Positions 8,001-14,431 of a DNA stretch of 27,964 bases are shown here, one piece after another. A program made the position numbers and the translations under genes. Numbering within the stretch: the first letter of the stretch is position 1; every line of letters begins with the position of its first letter. The notes under the pieces were generated by a model that was given only the letters and a program-made list of their open reading frames with translations, was not told the DNA's origin and did no database searches. The stretch is taken from positions 1-27,964 of IMG/VR virus record IMGVR_UViG_3300030390_001624; one strand, given 5' to 3'. The DNA is from a virus.

Positions 8001-10252
8001 ATAATGCCAGAGCCGCTTTGTGTTTTACCAAGTTGGCCGGCGTAACCAGTATCGCCAAAATCTAAACCGGTAACAAACTGTTTAGTTAGTCGCTCAATAC
8101 CGCCAGACAAACCAGTTAACGCACTTCTGATTCCGCGCAATTCAGCTAGTTGATCAATTTGTATTGTTTCAAACTGCTCAAATGAGTCACCAAGGGATGA
8201 TGATTTTGCAGAGTTATCGCCTAGCGTTGTACCTGTGCCGCCTTCTTTGGGTGGTGTATAGCTACCACCTCCACCGCTAAAGCCGCCTAACAAGCTCGCC
8301 ATGATGCCAATCATAGCCGCACCAGCCACAAAATTAACAGGGAATGGCGCTGCAAATGCACTAGTAATAGCTGTTAAAGCGTTAGCGCTTTGTTTGGTGC
8401 CTTCCTGTGCTACATGAGCCGCTGTTGCTGCTTGTCCTGCTGCGATTTTCTGGAATGACATGGCAATCTCAGCTACTGTCATCGCCTTTTCTATCGCGTG
8501 GAAAGTTTTAGCTGCTGCGGTTTTTTCTGAAAACATACCTGCCGCTGCACCAGCCAGGTTTTTATAATTCGCAATCTCAGCAGACGCTTTTTGATTATTG
8601 AGTTTCATCTGCGCTTTATCTAGCGCTACAGTATCAGCGCCTTTCTTTTTGCGCTCTGAATTAATTTTGCTTTGCAGCTTATCAATTTTGACCATCTGCG
8701 AGCCGTAATCATTTAGCGCGTCAGATATACCGCCGAAAGCATCGACTATAACCGAGCCTGTGTTAGACCACGCACCGCCGAAGTTGTCAATATCATCAAT
8801 AAGCGAGCTTATATCGTTTTTAGTCGCGTTAAGTATATCCGCTTGAGTTTTATATCTTGCTAGCGCGTCATTTGTATCAGCATCTTTAGCAGCTTTAAGC
8901 TCTGCGTATTTTGCACCGATAGCTCCGAGCGCATCAATTTGATCATCAGCAGCCTTTATAGCCTCGTCACGCTCGGTCATTATCGAGATGATAGAATCGC
9001 GCCTAACTTGAGCCGTTATTTCCGCTTTGCTTTTTGCGTCATTAAAAATCTTAGTTGAGGCATCAACAGCTAAATCAGCGAGTCTGTTAAGCTCGGATTC
9101 AAGATTGAAACTACCATCAGAGAATGGATCTAACGCTTGACCGATTGCTTTACCGTAAACTTTTGCAGACTCTACAGCTTGCGCAAACTTAACACCTAAA
9201 ACCTCAGCGAAAGCTTGACCATAAGCCGCACCATAATCAACAAGCGAAGCAATCTCAACAGTCATCAACTGAATTGCAGCTCTGATATTCTCAGGCATAT
9301 TCCTAAATGCGTCAGACATAAATGCTGTTGATTTATTAACGTCATCAGCCCAAAGCTTACCAGCATGATCAATCAACTCGGTTATGTATTTAACTGTTAA
9401 AGCTACATCATCACCAAAGCCGCTAAACTTAGTACTCATGATTGTAAATGATTGTTGTAATTGCCCTGAAACAATAAAATCATTCATTGAGTTGAGTGCG
9501 TTGATACCAGTTTTAACTGAGTCTTTTAGTAAGTCGCCGACTCCCTGTTTTGATATATTTAAAAATAAAGTATCGTAGCTGTCACCGAGGTTAGATAGTT
9601 GACCATCAAGAGTATCAATCCTGTTAGCCATGGCTCCGGCAAATTCATTCTCACCAAGAGCCATTAGATAACCTTCAATCGCTCCAGCTTCTTTTTGCAC
9701 CGTCTTGGTTATGCCACGAAAAGTGAATGATACTTTATCGCCTTCACTGCGCGACTTAATGCCAAACTCTTTTAGTCGCTCAAACTCACCTACAGTAGCA
9801 TCGGCTACAGCCTCTATCATTTGATTCAGGCTTTTACCCATGGAGCTAGCTGTATTGCCGTATGAATTAAGTGCTTTTTCAGATGGCGTTAATCCAAGGT
9901 TAACAAGCTTTGCAAAGCTGTCAGTCGCTTGCGCTAAATCGTATGGTGTTGTTGATGCAAACTTTTGTATGCCTTCGAAAGCTGCTGCGGCATTTGAGGC
10001 GCTACCAGTTGCCGTAAGTAATTGCGCGTTAAGCACATCAAACTGACGAGTAACTGATACCAACTTACTACCACCAGCAATTGCAGCGCCAGCACTTGCA
10101 GCCACTACAGCTAGCTTACCGAATGACGATGTTAGGCTTTGGGTTGATTTATCAGCCCTGCCACCCGCCCTCGTCAAGCCGTCCATATCTCTTTGAGCTT
10201 TAACAATTCCGCTTGAATCTGCTCTAAATCCAAGCTCGACTAAATTAGCCAT
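5000..10252 (-). CDS. Tail tape measure protein
   Basis: Sets tail length and is ejected with the DNA. 1750 residues, by far the largest gene. The N-terminal 80-260 region (GIQKFASTTPYDLAQATDSF, then GEFERLKEFGIKSRSEGDKV and ETLDGQLSNLGDSYD-like residues) matches tape-measure N-terminal domains. A hydrophobic patch lies at about 630-660 (FVAGAAMIGIMASLLGGF), as usual for this family. The C-terminal third is coiled coil with repeats: two copies of a unit ending ARTDESLHALLKEIWA (about 1064-1107 and 1130-1173) and three copies of LGIDxSVxSxxDAI (about 1472, 1541 and 1604). At about 0.15 nm per residue the tail would be near 260 nm. GAGGTGATAT before ATG is a strong ribosome site. It has its own promoter-like element, after a terminator. 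Confidence 0.95.
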   Translation of the reverse strand: MANLVELGFRADSSGIVKAQRDMDGLTRAGGRADKSTQSLTSSFGKLAVVAASAGAAIAGGSKLVSVTRQFDVLNAQLLTATGSASNAAAAFEGIQKFASTTPYDLAQATDSFAKLVNLGLTPSEKALNSYGNTASSMGKSLNQMIEAVADATVGEFERLKEFGIKSRSEGDKVSFTFRGITKTVQKEAGAIEGYLMALGENEFAGAMANRIDTLDGQLSNLGDSYDTLFLNISKQGVGDLLKDSVKTGINALNSMNDFIVSGQLQQSFTIMSTKFSGFGDDVALTVKYITELIDHAGKLWADDVNKSTAFMSDAFRNMPENIRAAIQLMTVEIASLVDYGAAYGQAFAEVLGVKFAQAVESAKVYGKAIGQALDPFSDGSFNLESELNRLADLAVDASTKIFNDAKSKAEITAQVRRDSIISIMTERDEAIKAADDQIDALGAIGAKYAELKAAKDADTNDALARYKTQADILNATKNDISSLIDDIDNFGGAWSNTGSVIVDAFGGISDALNDYGSQMVKIDKLQSKINSERKKKGADTVALDKAQMKLNNQKASAEIANYKNLAGAAAGMFSEKTAAAKTFHAIEKAMTVAEIAMSFQKIAAGQAATAAHVAQEGTKQSANALTAITSAFAAPFPVNFVAGAAMIGIMASLLGGFSGGGGSYTPPKEGGTGTTLGDNSAKSSSLGDSFEQFETIQIDQLAELRGIRSALTGLSGGIERLTKQFVTGLDFGDTGYAGQLGKTQSGSGIINIAEKLGLNKILGSFGDNIIGSVLGGFFGSSKKKLVDSGISFLSQSLSEVFNSGALAAEMYQVVETTKKKFFGLSKKTSTNTNTSQIDSEINKQMAEIFGFIGDSVSASIASLGLGTAAEVEKMLASFQVNLGSISFKDKTGDEIQQELEAIFSQQADLITAHVVPAMAEYQKMGEGLFETLQRVAFEQAVFNDAISNMGMSLSDLSSVMQIEVAQSLIELTGSAERFAELTSSYFENFYSESEQLSILEGSLSDVFESLGLSLVTSKDEFRNLVEGIDLTTEEGQKLFAALMEINPAMAEYIDALEDLAKDKLDLQITLLEKQGKSEEALALARKLELESMDESLHELMKQIWALDDAARAEKERAAELQKAQQLLDQQTNLQIRLLKAQGDSSAALALSREMELARTDESLHALLKEIWAQEDLIKSQEELTKAREAERKVLVDNIAFAEQQLDKALKAELLKLDELSQKSRDRYSAEIELINEQQQASEQLYQSLQDNVNNAKTALESARSAEIDKINKVADTQMQALEAQLAGVSAARNAYNDLLSSLQTNFDNSKSMLEKSLDAELAKYDALANAAQEGYNAEIDAVESLANARLSALNDEHSLVSQIAGSLGAASKQFTANEALAAARAGDFTKAQNIGELGSFSNSTDAMIAAARDAFAKSEIGNLADSRLSDIDRQIAATESAKEAQISSAKAMLDAQLAQIELDKKATEDEVKAILGLDDSVLSLDLAIIEFQKAQAELEAVTASDTLQKLTAQEELIKQQIEQAKSDAQAQIDAINKQVDVALGIDESVMSVADAINALKDAQQELGDFTSEDFEALRALAQQQLDAELKAIEDQKAALQDQVDAILGIDKSVLSIEDAIKLLESEQSALAEFDKAIQTKQVETLVEVKDAIITIGDYILDLSGDIRAIAEPITIGDVVDKGRDDIWPDPTIPPKPSLYESQQNNAIVNELKELRKELDNANQQIVVNSSKTANSVRKLEYLQSEVAEQ

Positions 10253-10273
10253 ATATCACCTCTGTTGTGGTTT

Positions 10274-10302
10274 TGTTAAGTATAGCGTTTTTAGTTATAA
10301 GC
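10274..10302 (-). promoter_or_regulatory. Copy 2 of the recurring element, upstream of the tape measure
   Basis: On the minus strand it reads TATAACTAAAAACGCTATAC, preceded by GTGCT as in copy 1. TATACT (10284-10279) is a good sigma70 -10 box. It lies between the terminator after the chaperone gene and the tape-measure start, so it is the obvious place for transcription to restart. Confidence 0.6.
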
Positions 10303-10324
10303 ACATAGCCAAAAAGTAGGCAAG

Positions 10325-10346
10325 AAAAAACCCTCGTTAGAGGGCT
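10325..10346 (-). terminator. Terminator between the tail chaperones and the tape measure
   Basis: Minus-strand stem CCCTC / loop TAAC / GAGGG followed by TTTTTT. It touches the chaperone T stop (TAA at 10347-10349). It would isolate tape-measure transcription from upstream late genes unless there is read-through. Confidence 0.8.
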
Positions 10347-10805
10347 TTATTTTGCTTGCTGTGCTAGTTGTCTCATTTTCTTTGATACTATCTCTGATTT
10401 GAAAGCTTTGAGCTTGTGATAAAACTCAGCGTCATTTTGCTCCATCAGGCAAGGTCTAGCTAAATCATTTGTTGCTTCACTTTGCTCGTTAATGTAGGTC
10501 TTTGACATTTTAACAAGTGCCATGACCTCAAAGGGCGTTAAGTGGGCAACTGATTTTGAATAAGCTTCAATCTCTGCGAATTTGAGCGGCTTGTAACCGT
10601 ATTCACCGCTATCAAATAAACCCAAGTCGTGCCATGCGCTAACAATAAAAGAATCAGCCTCCGGCATTTCAAGTCTCGGGTCGTTTTTATCTAGCTGCTC
10701 AATTCTGGATTTTGGCTTTTCGTCTTTCTTGTGTGACTTAGGGCGACTATGAAGCCACCCTAAGTGTTGTGCATAATTCGCTAAGTCTCGACTTAGCTCT
10801 CGATA
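10347..10805 (-). CDS. Tail assembly chaperone T part, made by -1 frameshift from G
   Basis: This frame continues the G chaperone after a -1 slip at A AAT TTT (10811-10805); the first T codon is TAT. The fusion would be about 282 residues: 130 from G and 152 from here. The segment starts YRELSRDLANYAQHLGWLHS, has a Lys-rich linker, then PEADSFIVSAWHDLGLFD and FAEIEAYSKSVAHLTPFEVM. An internal ATG at 10667 could begin a 106-residue ORF, but it lacks a ribosome site, and the frame is open upstream to the slip site, which supports the fusion. In lambda the GT product binds the tape measure and recruits tail-tube subunits; its position just before the tape measure agrees. Confidence 0.85.
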   Translation of the reverse strand, partial: YRELSRDLANYAQHLGWLHSRPKSHKKDEKPKSRIEQLDKNDPRLEMPEADSFIVSAWHDLGLFDSGEYGYKPLKFAEIEAYSKSVAHLTPFEVMALVKMSKTYINEQSEATNDLARPCLMEQNDAEFYHKLKAFKSEIVSKKMRQLAQQAK

Positions 10806-10811
10806 AAATTT
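10736..10811 (-). other. Programmed -1 frameshift signal with two stem-loops
   Basis: The slippery heptamer A AAT TTT spans 10811-10805 in the G frame (GCA AAT TTT). After a 7-nt spacer comes a hairpin, GCTAAGTC (10797-10790) and GACTTAGC (10787-10780), that contains the G stop codon. A second hairpin follows at 10765-10736, ACTTAGGGTGGC with GTCGCCCTAAGT, 12 pairs including two G-U, loop TTCATA. The CTAAGT/ACTTAG segments of the two hairpins are also complementary to each other, so a pseudoknot or switching fold is possible. Confidence 0.88.
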
Positions 10812-11194
10812 GCACGCTCAGCCATAAAATTCCCGACTTGTACTCGGATATCTTTGTGCTGCATGTAAACTTCGACAGCTTTGTCGTAGCTAAAATCTAC
10901 CGGTAAATTTTCCCAGCCAATAGTTAACTTTGCGTACAACTCACAAGTGCGCAGCTTTTCTTTTTCAACATCAAATTCGTCTTTCTTTGCTTTGCCTTTA
11001 CTATCTTGGCGAGCACGCTTAACAACTAGGCTTTCGAACTCTTTTGAGTCAATGCCTTTTACTGTAATTGATAGAGGTTTTTTTTCTGCTTTATCAGCAT
11101 AAACAACTTCACCGGTTGACGGATGCTTTAGCAATAACGTAGCGCCTTTTTCTGCCGCTGATTCTGTGTCAAAAATTGATAAAATATTAGCCAT
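10793..11194 (-). CDS. Tail assembly chaperone G
   Basis: 133 residues, acidic/basic mixed, no membrane segment: MANILSIFDTESAAEKGATL, then VKGIDSKEFESLVVKRARQD, and a C-terminal helical half with LTIGWENLPVDFSYDKAVEV. The GWENLPVDFSYD and VEVYMQHKDIRVQVGNFMAERANF portions fit the small chaperones that lie between the tail-tube and tape-measure genes in long-tailed phages. A proportion of ribosomes should slip near the end to give GT. AAGG stands 9 nt before ATG. A terminator lies upstream, between the tail-tube gene and this one. Family recognition rests mainly on position and the frameshift signal. Confidence 0.82.
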   Translation of the reverse strand: MANILSIFDTESAAEKGATLLLKHPSTGEVVYADKAEKKPLSITVKGIDSKEFESLVVKRARQDSKGKAKKDEFDVEKEKLRTCELYAKLTIGWENLPVDFSYDKAVEVYMQHKDIRVQVGNFMAERANFIES

Positions 11195-11225
11195 AATTTC
11201 ATACCTTGCGATTATGTTTCATCCT

Positions 11226-11277
11226 AAAAAAGAGCGGGTGACAGTGGATGAAGCTGTCGGCCTAGGCTTTTACCCGC
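11226..11277 (-). terminator. Terminator downstream of the tail-tube gene
   Basis: Minus strand: GCGGGT, then AAAAGCCTAGGC, then a GACAG/CTGTC inner stem, closed by ACCCGC and followed by TCTTTTTT. The outer 6-bp stem plus T-run has terminator form, though with a bulge. It lies between the highly expressed tail-tube gene and the low-abundance chaperones, so it probably trims read-through. Confidence 0.65.
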
Positions 11278-11285
11278 GAAAGTTT

Positions 11286-11738
11286 TTACGCTGCAACGAA
11301 TACGTAAGTACCCGACATGATGCGCATCGAAACGTTTGCACGATAAATCGTATCTTGAGCTAATGCTGCACTAGTAAACGAGTAAACAAGCGTTTCAAAG
11401 TATTCAACGTCACCATTTTGGTGGGTAATCTTAATTGCAACTCGGGCATCAACTTTGGTTTCATTGTGATGGTCGCGTAAGATGACTTGACCTGCATCAG
11501 TGCGGTCGTTATCAACAGTGATAGGCGTTTCATTCCAATCACGCGAGCCTTTCAAGTGTACAACGTCACGACTTGATAGGTTATAAGTTGTGACGTCTGC
11601 AAAGGTTGCGCCGATTTCGCCGATATCGACTACTTGGCCGACATCAGTAAATGTTAACGCAACAAAACCTGCCGCGTCTTTTGTTGCTGCTAGAGTCGAT
11701 GAGACTCCAATCAGTGTTCCGTCTGCTGTTCTAGACAT
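11286..11738 (-). CDS. Major tail tube protein
   Basis: Builds the tail tube as stacked hexameric rings around the tape measure. 150 residues. The core (about 30-145) has VVDIGEIGATFADVTTYN, HLKGSRDWNETPITVD and LVYSFTSAALAQDTIYRA, the signature of siphovirus tail-tube proteins in which the strand pattern leads to polymer contacts. It lies in the standard place, between the tail terminator and the G/GT chaperones, followed by a terminator. AGGAAA stands before ATG at 11738, and promoter copy 7 is just upstream, so it may have its own strong transcript. A paralogue is encoded at 15833-16375. Confidence 0.9.
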   Translation of the reverse strand: MSRTADGTLIGVSSTLAATKDAAGFVALTFTDVGQVVDIGEIGATFADVTTYNLSSRDVVHLKGSRDWNETPITVDNDRTDAGQVILRDHHNETKVDARVAIKITHQNGDVEYFETLVYSFTSAALAQDTIYRANVSMRIMSGTYVFVAA

Positions 11739-11753
11739 ATTTCAGTTTCCTGT

Positions 11754-11796
11754 GTTATATAACAAATTAGTATAAGCTTATACGTTTAAGCAATAA
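11754..11796 (-). promoter_or_regulatory. Tail-tube gene promoter with two palindromes (copy 7 of the element)
   Basis: Minus strand reads GCTTATACTAATTTGTTAT within 11777-11754. TATACT (11774-11769) is a good -10, with a weak TTATTG -35 (11796-11791) at 16 nt. Two perfect palindromes overlap it: GTATAAGCTTATAC (11770-11783) and TGTTATATAACA (11753-11764), at the -10 side and near the expected start. They look like operator half-sites. Confidence 0.6.
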
Positions 11797-12187
11797 CAGT
11801 ATAGCGTATTGTTAGCGCCGTCTTCAAATGTGTTTCATCGTTATAGATTCCGCTTGGTTGAATCGTGCTAATTGATACTTTCTGACCGTTAAATTCGATA
11901 CCTGCGCTAGTGCCACGGGTAAAGTGGCTCATAATCGAATCAACAATTTCAAGGTTGTGAAGCCTTCGCCTTCTTAACTCTGTGCAGATAGTAACCTGAT
12001 AAAAGCCGCGCTGCACGTCCGAGCCATTCCCGACTTTACCTTCCACGCTAGTTGGTACTTCCTTTTCGGCTATGTAATCTTGATCAACCTTCGGAGTAAA
12101 CTGACTTCCGCTAACAGCAATCGGTAGGTTAGTGATTGATTTAAGCTTTTCAAGAAAGGCTTTATTTAATGCAAATTGATTTATCAT
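11786..12187 (-). CDS. Putative tail terminator protein (lambda U-like)
   Basis: Would cap the tail tube and join it to the head. 133 residues, with the alternating strand-helix layout of this small-protein group: N-terminal helix NKAFLEKLKSITNLPIAVSG, a middle SVEGKVGNGSDVQRGFYQVT, then HNLEIVDSIMSHFTRG and a C-terminal beta strand YNDETHLKTALTIRYTVIA. The order gp10-like, this gene, tail tube matches siphovirus connector modules. Start ATG at 12187 overlaps the previous stop as ATGA. The assignment is by position and fold-like pattern. Confidence 0.7.
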   Translation of the reverse strand: MINQFALNKAFLEKLKSITNLPIAVSGSQFTPKVDQDYIAEKEVPTSVEGKVGNGSDVQRGFYQVTICTELRRRRLHNLEIVDSIMSHFTRGTSAGIEFNGQKVSISTIQPSGIYNDETHLKTALTIRYTVIA

Positions 12188-12582
12188 CGTCTTTTAAGTA
12201 CCTCTTCCGCTACAATTTCGGGCCATTTGTCAGCGTTAATTCTGACAAAGCCATTAGGTGCTTTTTGCGACCATCCGTCATATTCAAGTCTTGGACCATA
12301 AACGACCGGATTATTAAAAGTAACCGCTTGACCAATCTCAACCGATGCAAACGTGGCGTTAAGCTCGGTAATCGAGTCGCTGCCACCTTCATTGTCTGGT
12401 TTGCTTGCATAGCTAATCGAGTTGATAGATGTATTCCAGTTGTTAATGAAATGACCTTTATCAACTGGAGTGTCTGTAATTACCTGATTGCCAACACGAA
12501 TCCCACTAGCGACAAAAACGTCTTTGCCTTTTGAGCGTGTCATTTTAGCAATTGCGGCTAATTGGGATTCGATTGATTTCAT
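12184..12582 (-). CDS. HK97 gp10-like head-tail connector / minor tail protein
   Basis: 132 residues. The VITDTPVDKGHFINNWNTSI motif and the C-terminal NNPVVYGPRLEYDGWSQKAP segment are the hallmarks of the HK97 gp10 family, which has a G-N-W core and a late YGxxLEYG-like motif, and assists tail attachment. It precedes the tail-terminator candidate with an ATGA overlap. The ribosome site before ATG at 12582 is weak, and the upstream fibre gene ends 13 nt away. Confidence 0.85.
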   Translation of the reverse strand: MKSIESQLAAIAKMTRSKGKDVFVASGIRVGNQVITDTPVDKGHFINNWNTSINSISYASKPDNEGGSDSITELNATFASVEIGQAVTFNNPVVYGPRLEYDGWSQKAPNGFVRINADKWPEIVAEEVLKRR

Positions 12583-12594
12583 TTGAGCTTCAAC

Positions 12595-13590
12595 TTAAAT
12601 AAAGGCCAGTTGACGCCAGGCGCCCCACGCGCCAGAGTTTTTTACTCTTCTGAAAACGTTATCTTTAGTTGCGCCAGCTAGACCACTAGCCCATTGCTCA
12701 GAGTAGTCGTTTGAATGATATGTGCATCGGATATAGTAATAGTCTGCTGTTGGTGCGTTAGTGAAGTTGTTTCCGCTAAATGATCTAGAAACGTTAATGG
12801 TATCTAGATCTATTCCGCTTTCTTGATCTCCACTACCTATACCAAAATCACCAACCCTCAAATGCCTACCTGTAGTAGTGTCGATTGCCGAAGTTACCGA
12901 GGTTGAAAATGAATCGCTAGACGTTGTAAGAGTTCCATTTACACTAGTGTTTCCACCTAACCTAACTTTACCCGCGTTGGTGTATATTGAATAGTTGTTC
13001 TCTGTATTTGTCGCCCCCGAGATGTCGTGCAAGTAAATTCCGTAACTATTATCAACAGTGCCAAAGTTTTGAGTCGCTGTCATTCTGATACCGTAAAGGT
13101 TTTCTACATGACCAGTAGATCTGTTTCTCGACCAAAGTCTAAGCGCACAATTATCTTTTACAGTTCCAGTACTATTGTTTGAAGCTTCTAGAAATCCAGC
13201 GTAATTACCTCTTATTGTAGATTGCCCGCTGTAAAATGATTTACTTTCGAATAGGTAAAGTTGAGCCTTTGTTAACGGCACGCTGTACGAGTCAACATGG
13301 ACGTCACCGTAAATATCAACTCCGTGATAATCTATATCTGACAACGGGCTTGAAGTTGGTTTGAAATAGTAATTCATATCAACCCAGACAGGTCTGTTAG
13401 TTTCATTTACAGTACCCTCCGTGCGCTCCATGAGGACTTGACCGTCAAGAGTTAAAGCCTTGGTTGCAAGTGTGGCAACGGCTGTGTCACCATTAATAAC
13501 CTGAGCATCTTTTAAATCAACCAAACCATTAACAGTTTCCACCATCTCATTAGTTGTTGACGAATTTATAACTAACTTATTTATTGCCAT
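12595..13590 (-). CDS. Tail fibre with shared N-terminal anchor and pyocin-knob-like end
   Basis: 331 residues. The first 25 (MAINKLVINSSTTNEM, then ETVNGLVD) are nearly the same as in the tailspike at 14432-15823 and should be the particle-anchoring segment. The middle is beta-rich and repetitive (GVDIYGDVHVDSYSVPLT, NSYGIYLHDISGATNTENN), like a trimeric fibre. The C-terminus, about YYIRCTYHSND then RVKNSGAWGAWRQL, resembles a pyocin knob domain that contacts the cell surface. It lies between the stopper and gp10-like genes, an unusual location for a fibre, so it looks inserted. AAGGAAATAAAG precedes ATG. Confidence 0.75.
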   Translation of the reverse strand: MAINKLVINSSTTNEMVETVNGLVDLKDAQVINGDTAVATLATKALTLDGQVLMERTEGTVNETNRPVWVDMNYYFKPTSSPLSDIDYHGVDIYGDVHVDSYSVPLTKAQLYLFESKSFYSGQSTIRGNYAGFLEASNNSTGTVKDNCALRLWSRNRSTGHVENLYGIRMTATQNFGTVDNSYGIYLHDISGATNTENNYSIYTNAGKVRLGGNTSVNGTLTTSSDSFSTSVTSAIDTTTGRHLRVGDFGIGSGDQESGIDLDTINVSRSFSGNNFTNAPTADYYYIRCTYHSNDYSEQWASGLAGATKDNVFRRVKNSGAWGAWRQLAFI

Positions 13591-13592
13591 CT

Positions 13593-13958
13593 TTATTTCC
13601 TTAATTGAATTTTAGTGTAAACCTTGATGCCACTTACAGACTCAAGGCTTTTAATGCTTTTAGCGATGTAAGTTTCACCGTTAATTGTGATTTGATAGTC
13701 AATTTCTGGCTCAGTTTCAGAGTGAAAAAATACGAAACTGTCAGTTGCTAGAATGCGCTCACCATCAATTTCGTGTTGTTTATACCCAAGCAAAGGCGAG
13801 ACCTTACCCTCAATAACCGCATCAGGCTCAGGCGGTAAAACATCACCGAAATCGTCATATCCGCCACCGTTACCTTTCTTTATAAACTGACCATCAGCGC
13901 CAAATTTAGCAATGATTTTTGCGGCAGTTAGTCGAGCTTGTGCGTAATCAAAGCTCAT
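13593..13958 (-). CDS. Head-tail connector / stopper-like protein
   Basis: About 121 residues from ATG at 13958, which overlaps the upstream stop as ATGA. A GTG at 13967 would add three residues. The sequence has an N-terminal helix, then a beta-barrel-like region with AVIEGKVSPLLGYKQHEIDG, DSFVFFHSE and YQITINGETYIAKSIKSLES, ending KVYTKIQLRK. This length and beta pattern fit the small head-tail stopper group, and it follows the DnaT-like connector as expected. The exact family is not certain. Confidence 0.7.
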   Translation of the reverse strand: MSFDYAQARLTAAKIIAKFGADGQFIKKGNGGGYDDFGDVLPPEPDAVIEGKVSPLLGYKQHEIDGERILATDSFVFFHSETEPEIDYQITINGETYIAKSIKSLESVSGIKVYTKIQLRK

Positions 13959-14422
13959 GACCAGCACGCCTTTAGTTTACCCATGCCGCTGCCTACTGTG
14001 TACTTTCTTAGTAACCCATCAATCAGGCTTGTCGAGTGCTTATAATAAGCCGCGCTATTAGCTGCAAATTCAACCTCGCTTTCAAGTACGTCTAATTTGT
14101 CGCGCTGCTTGATTACTTGCCCCGAGCTGTTAGCGGTTGGTGATATAAACAATTCATTGTTTAAAGCCTGCCATGTAGCCTGTGCCGCTGCGTTTTCGAT
14201 GTTTTCGATTGTCACTAAGTCAGTCGGTAATTGCATTGATTGAGATTCAACTAATGCAACACCTTTGAATTTGTAACTAACATCAATAAAATCAACCGAG
14301 GCAACAACAACAGCCGCCTCGATTTGAGTGTCAGTAAACGATGAGTAGTCTTTTAATCGAGCATCAGCCCACGACTTAAAAGTCGCGAGCGTGATGTATG
14401 AGTTTTCGCCTAGTGTTAGCAT
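13955..14422 (-). CDS. Head-tail connector (DnaT-like / gp6-like) protein
   Basis: 155 residues starting MLTLGENSYITLATFKSWAD, a common opening of phage connectors annotated as DnaT-like. Helical features follow: DTQIEAAVVVASVDFIDVSY, then KGVALVESQSMQLPTD and IENIENAAAQATWQALNNEL. It likely binds the portal and passes to the stopper. AAGGAG before ATG at 14422 is a good ribosome site. The tailspike gene stops just upstream, showing an insertion between the coat and connector modules. Confidence 0.82.
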   Translation of the reverse strand: MLTLGENSYITLATFKSWADARLKDYSSFTDTQIEAAVVVASVDFIDVSYKFKGVALVESQSMQLPTDLVTIENIENAAAQATWQALNNELFISPTANSSGQVIKQRDKLDVLESEVEFAANSAAYYKHSTSLIDGLLRKYTVGSGMGKLKACWS

Positions 14423-14431
14423 TTTAACTCC

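Noticed and set aside
10347-10667. Independent 106-residue gene starting at ATG 10667
   Set aside because: It has no ribosome site, and the frame is open to a slippery site in the preceding gene; the frameshift product explains it better.
11166-11363. Forward 65-codon ORF across the tail-tube/chaperone gap
   Set aside because: It runs antisense through two gene ends and a terminator, with no ribosome site.
12169-12534. Forward 121-codon ORF opposite the gp10-like gene
   Set aside because: The reverse strand encodes a recognisable gp10-like protein with coupled neighbours.
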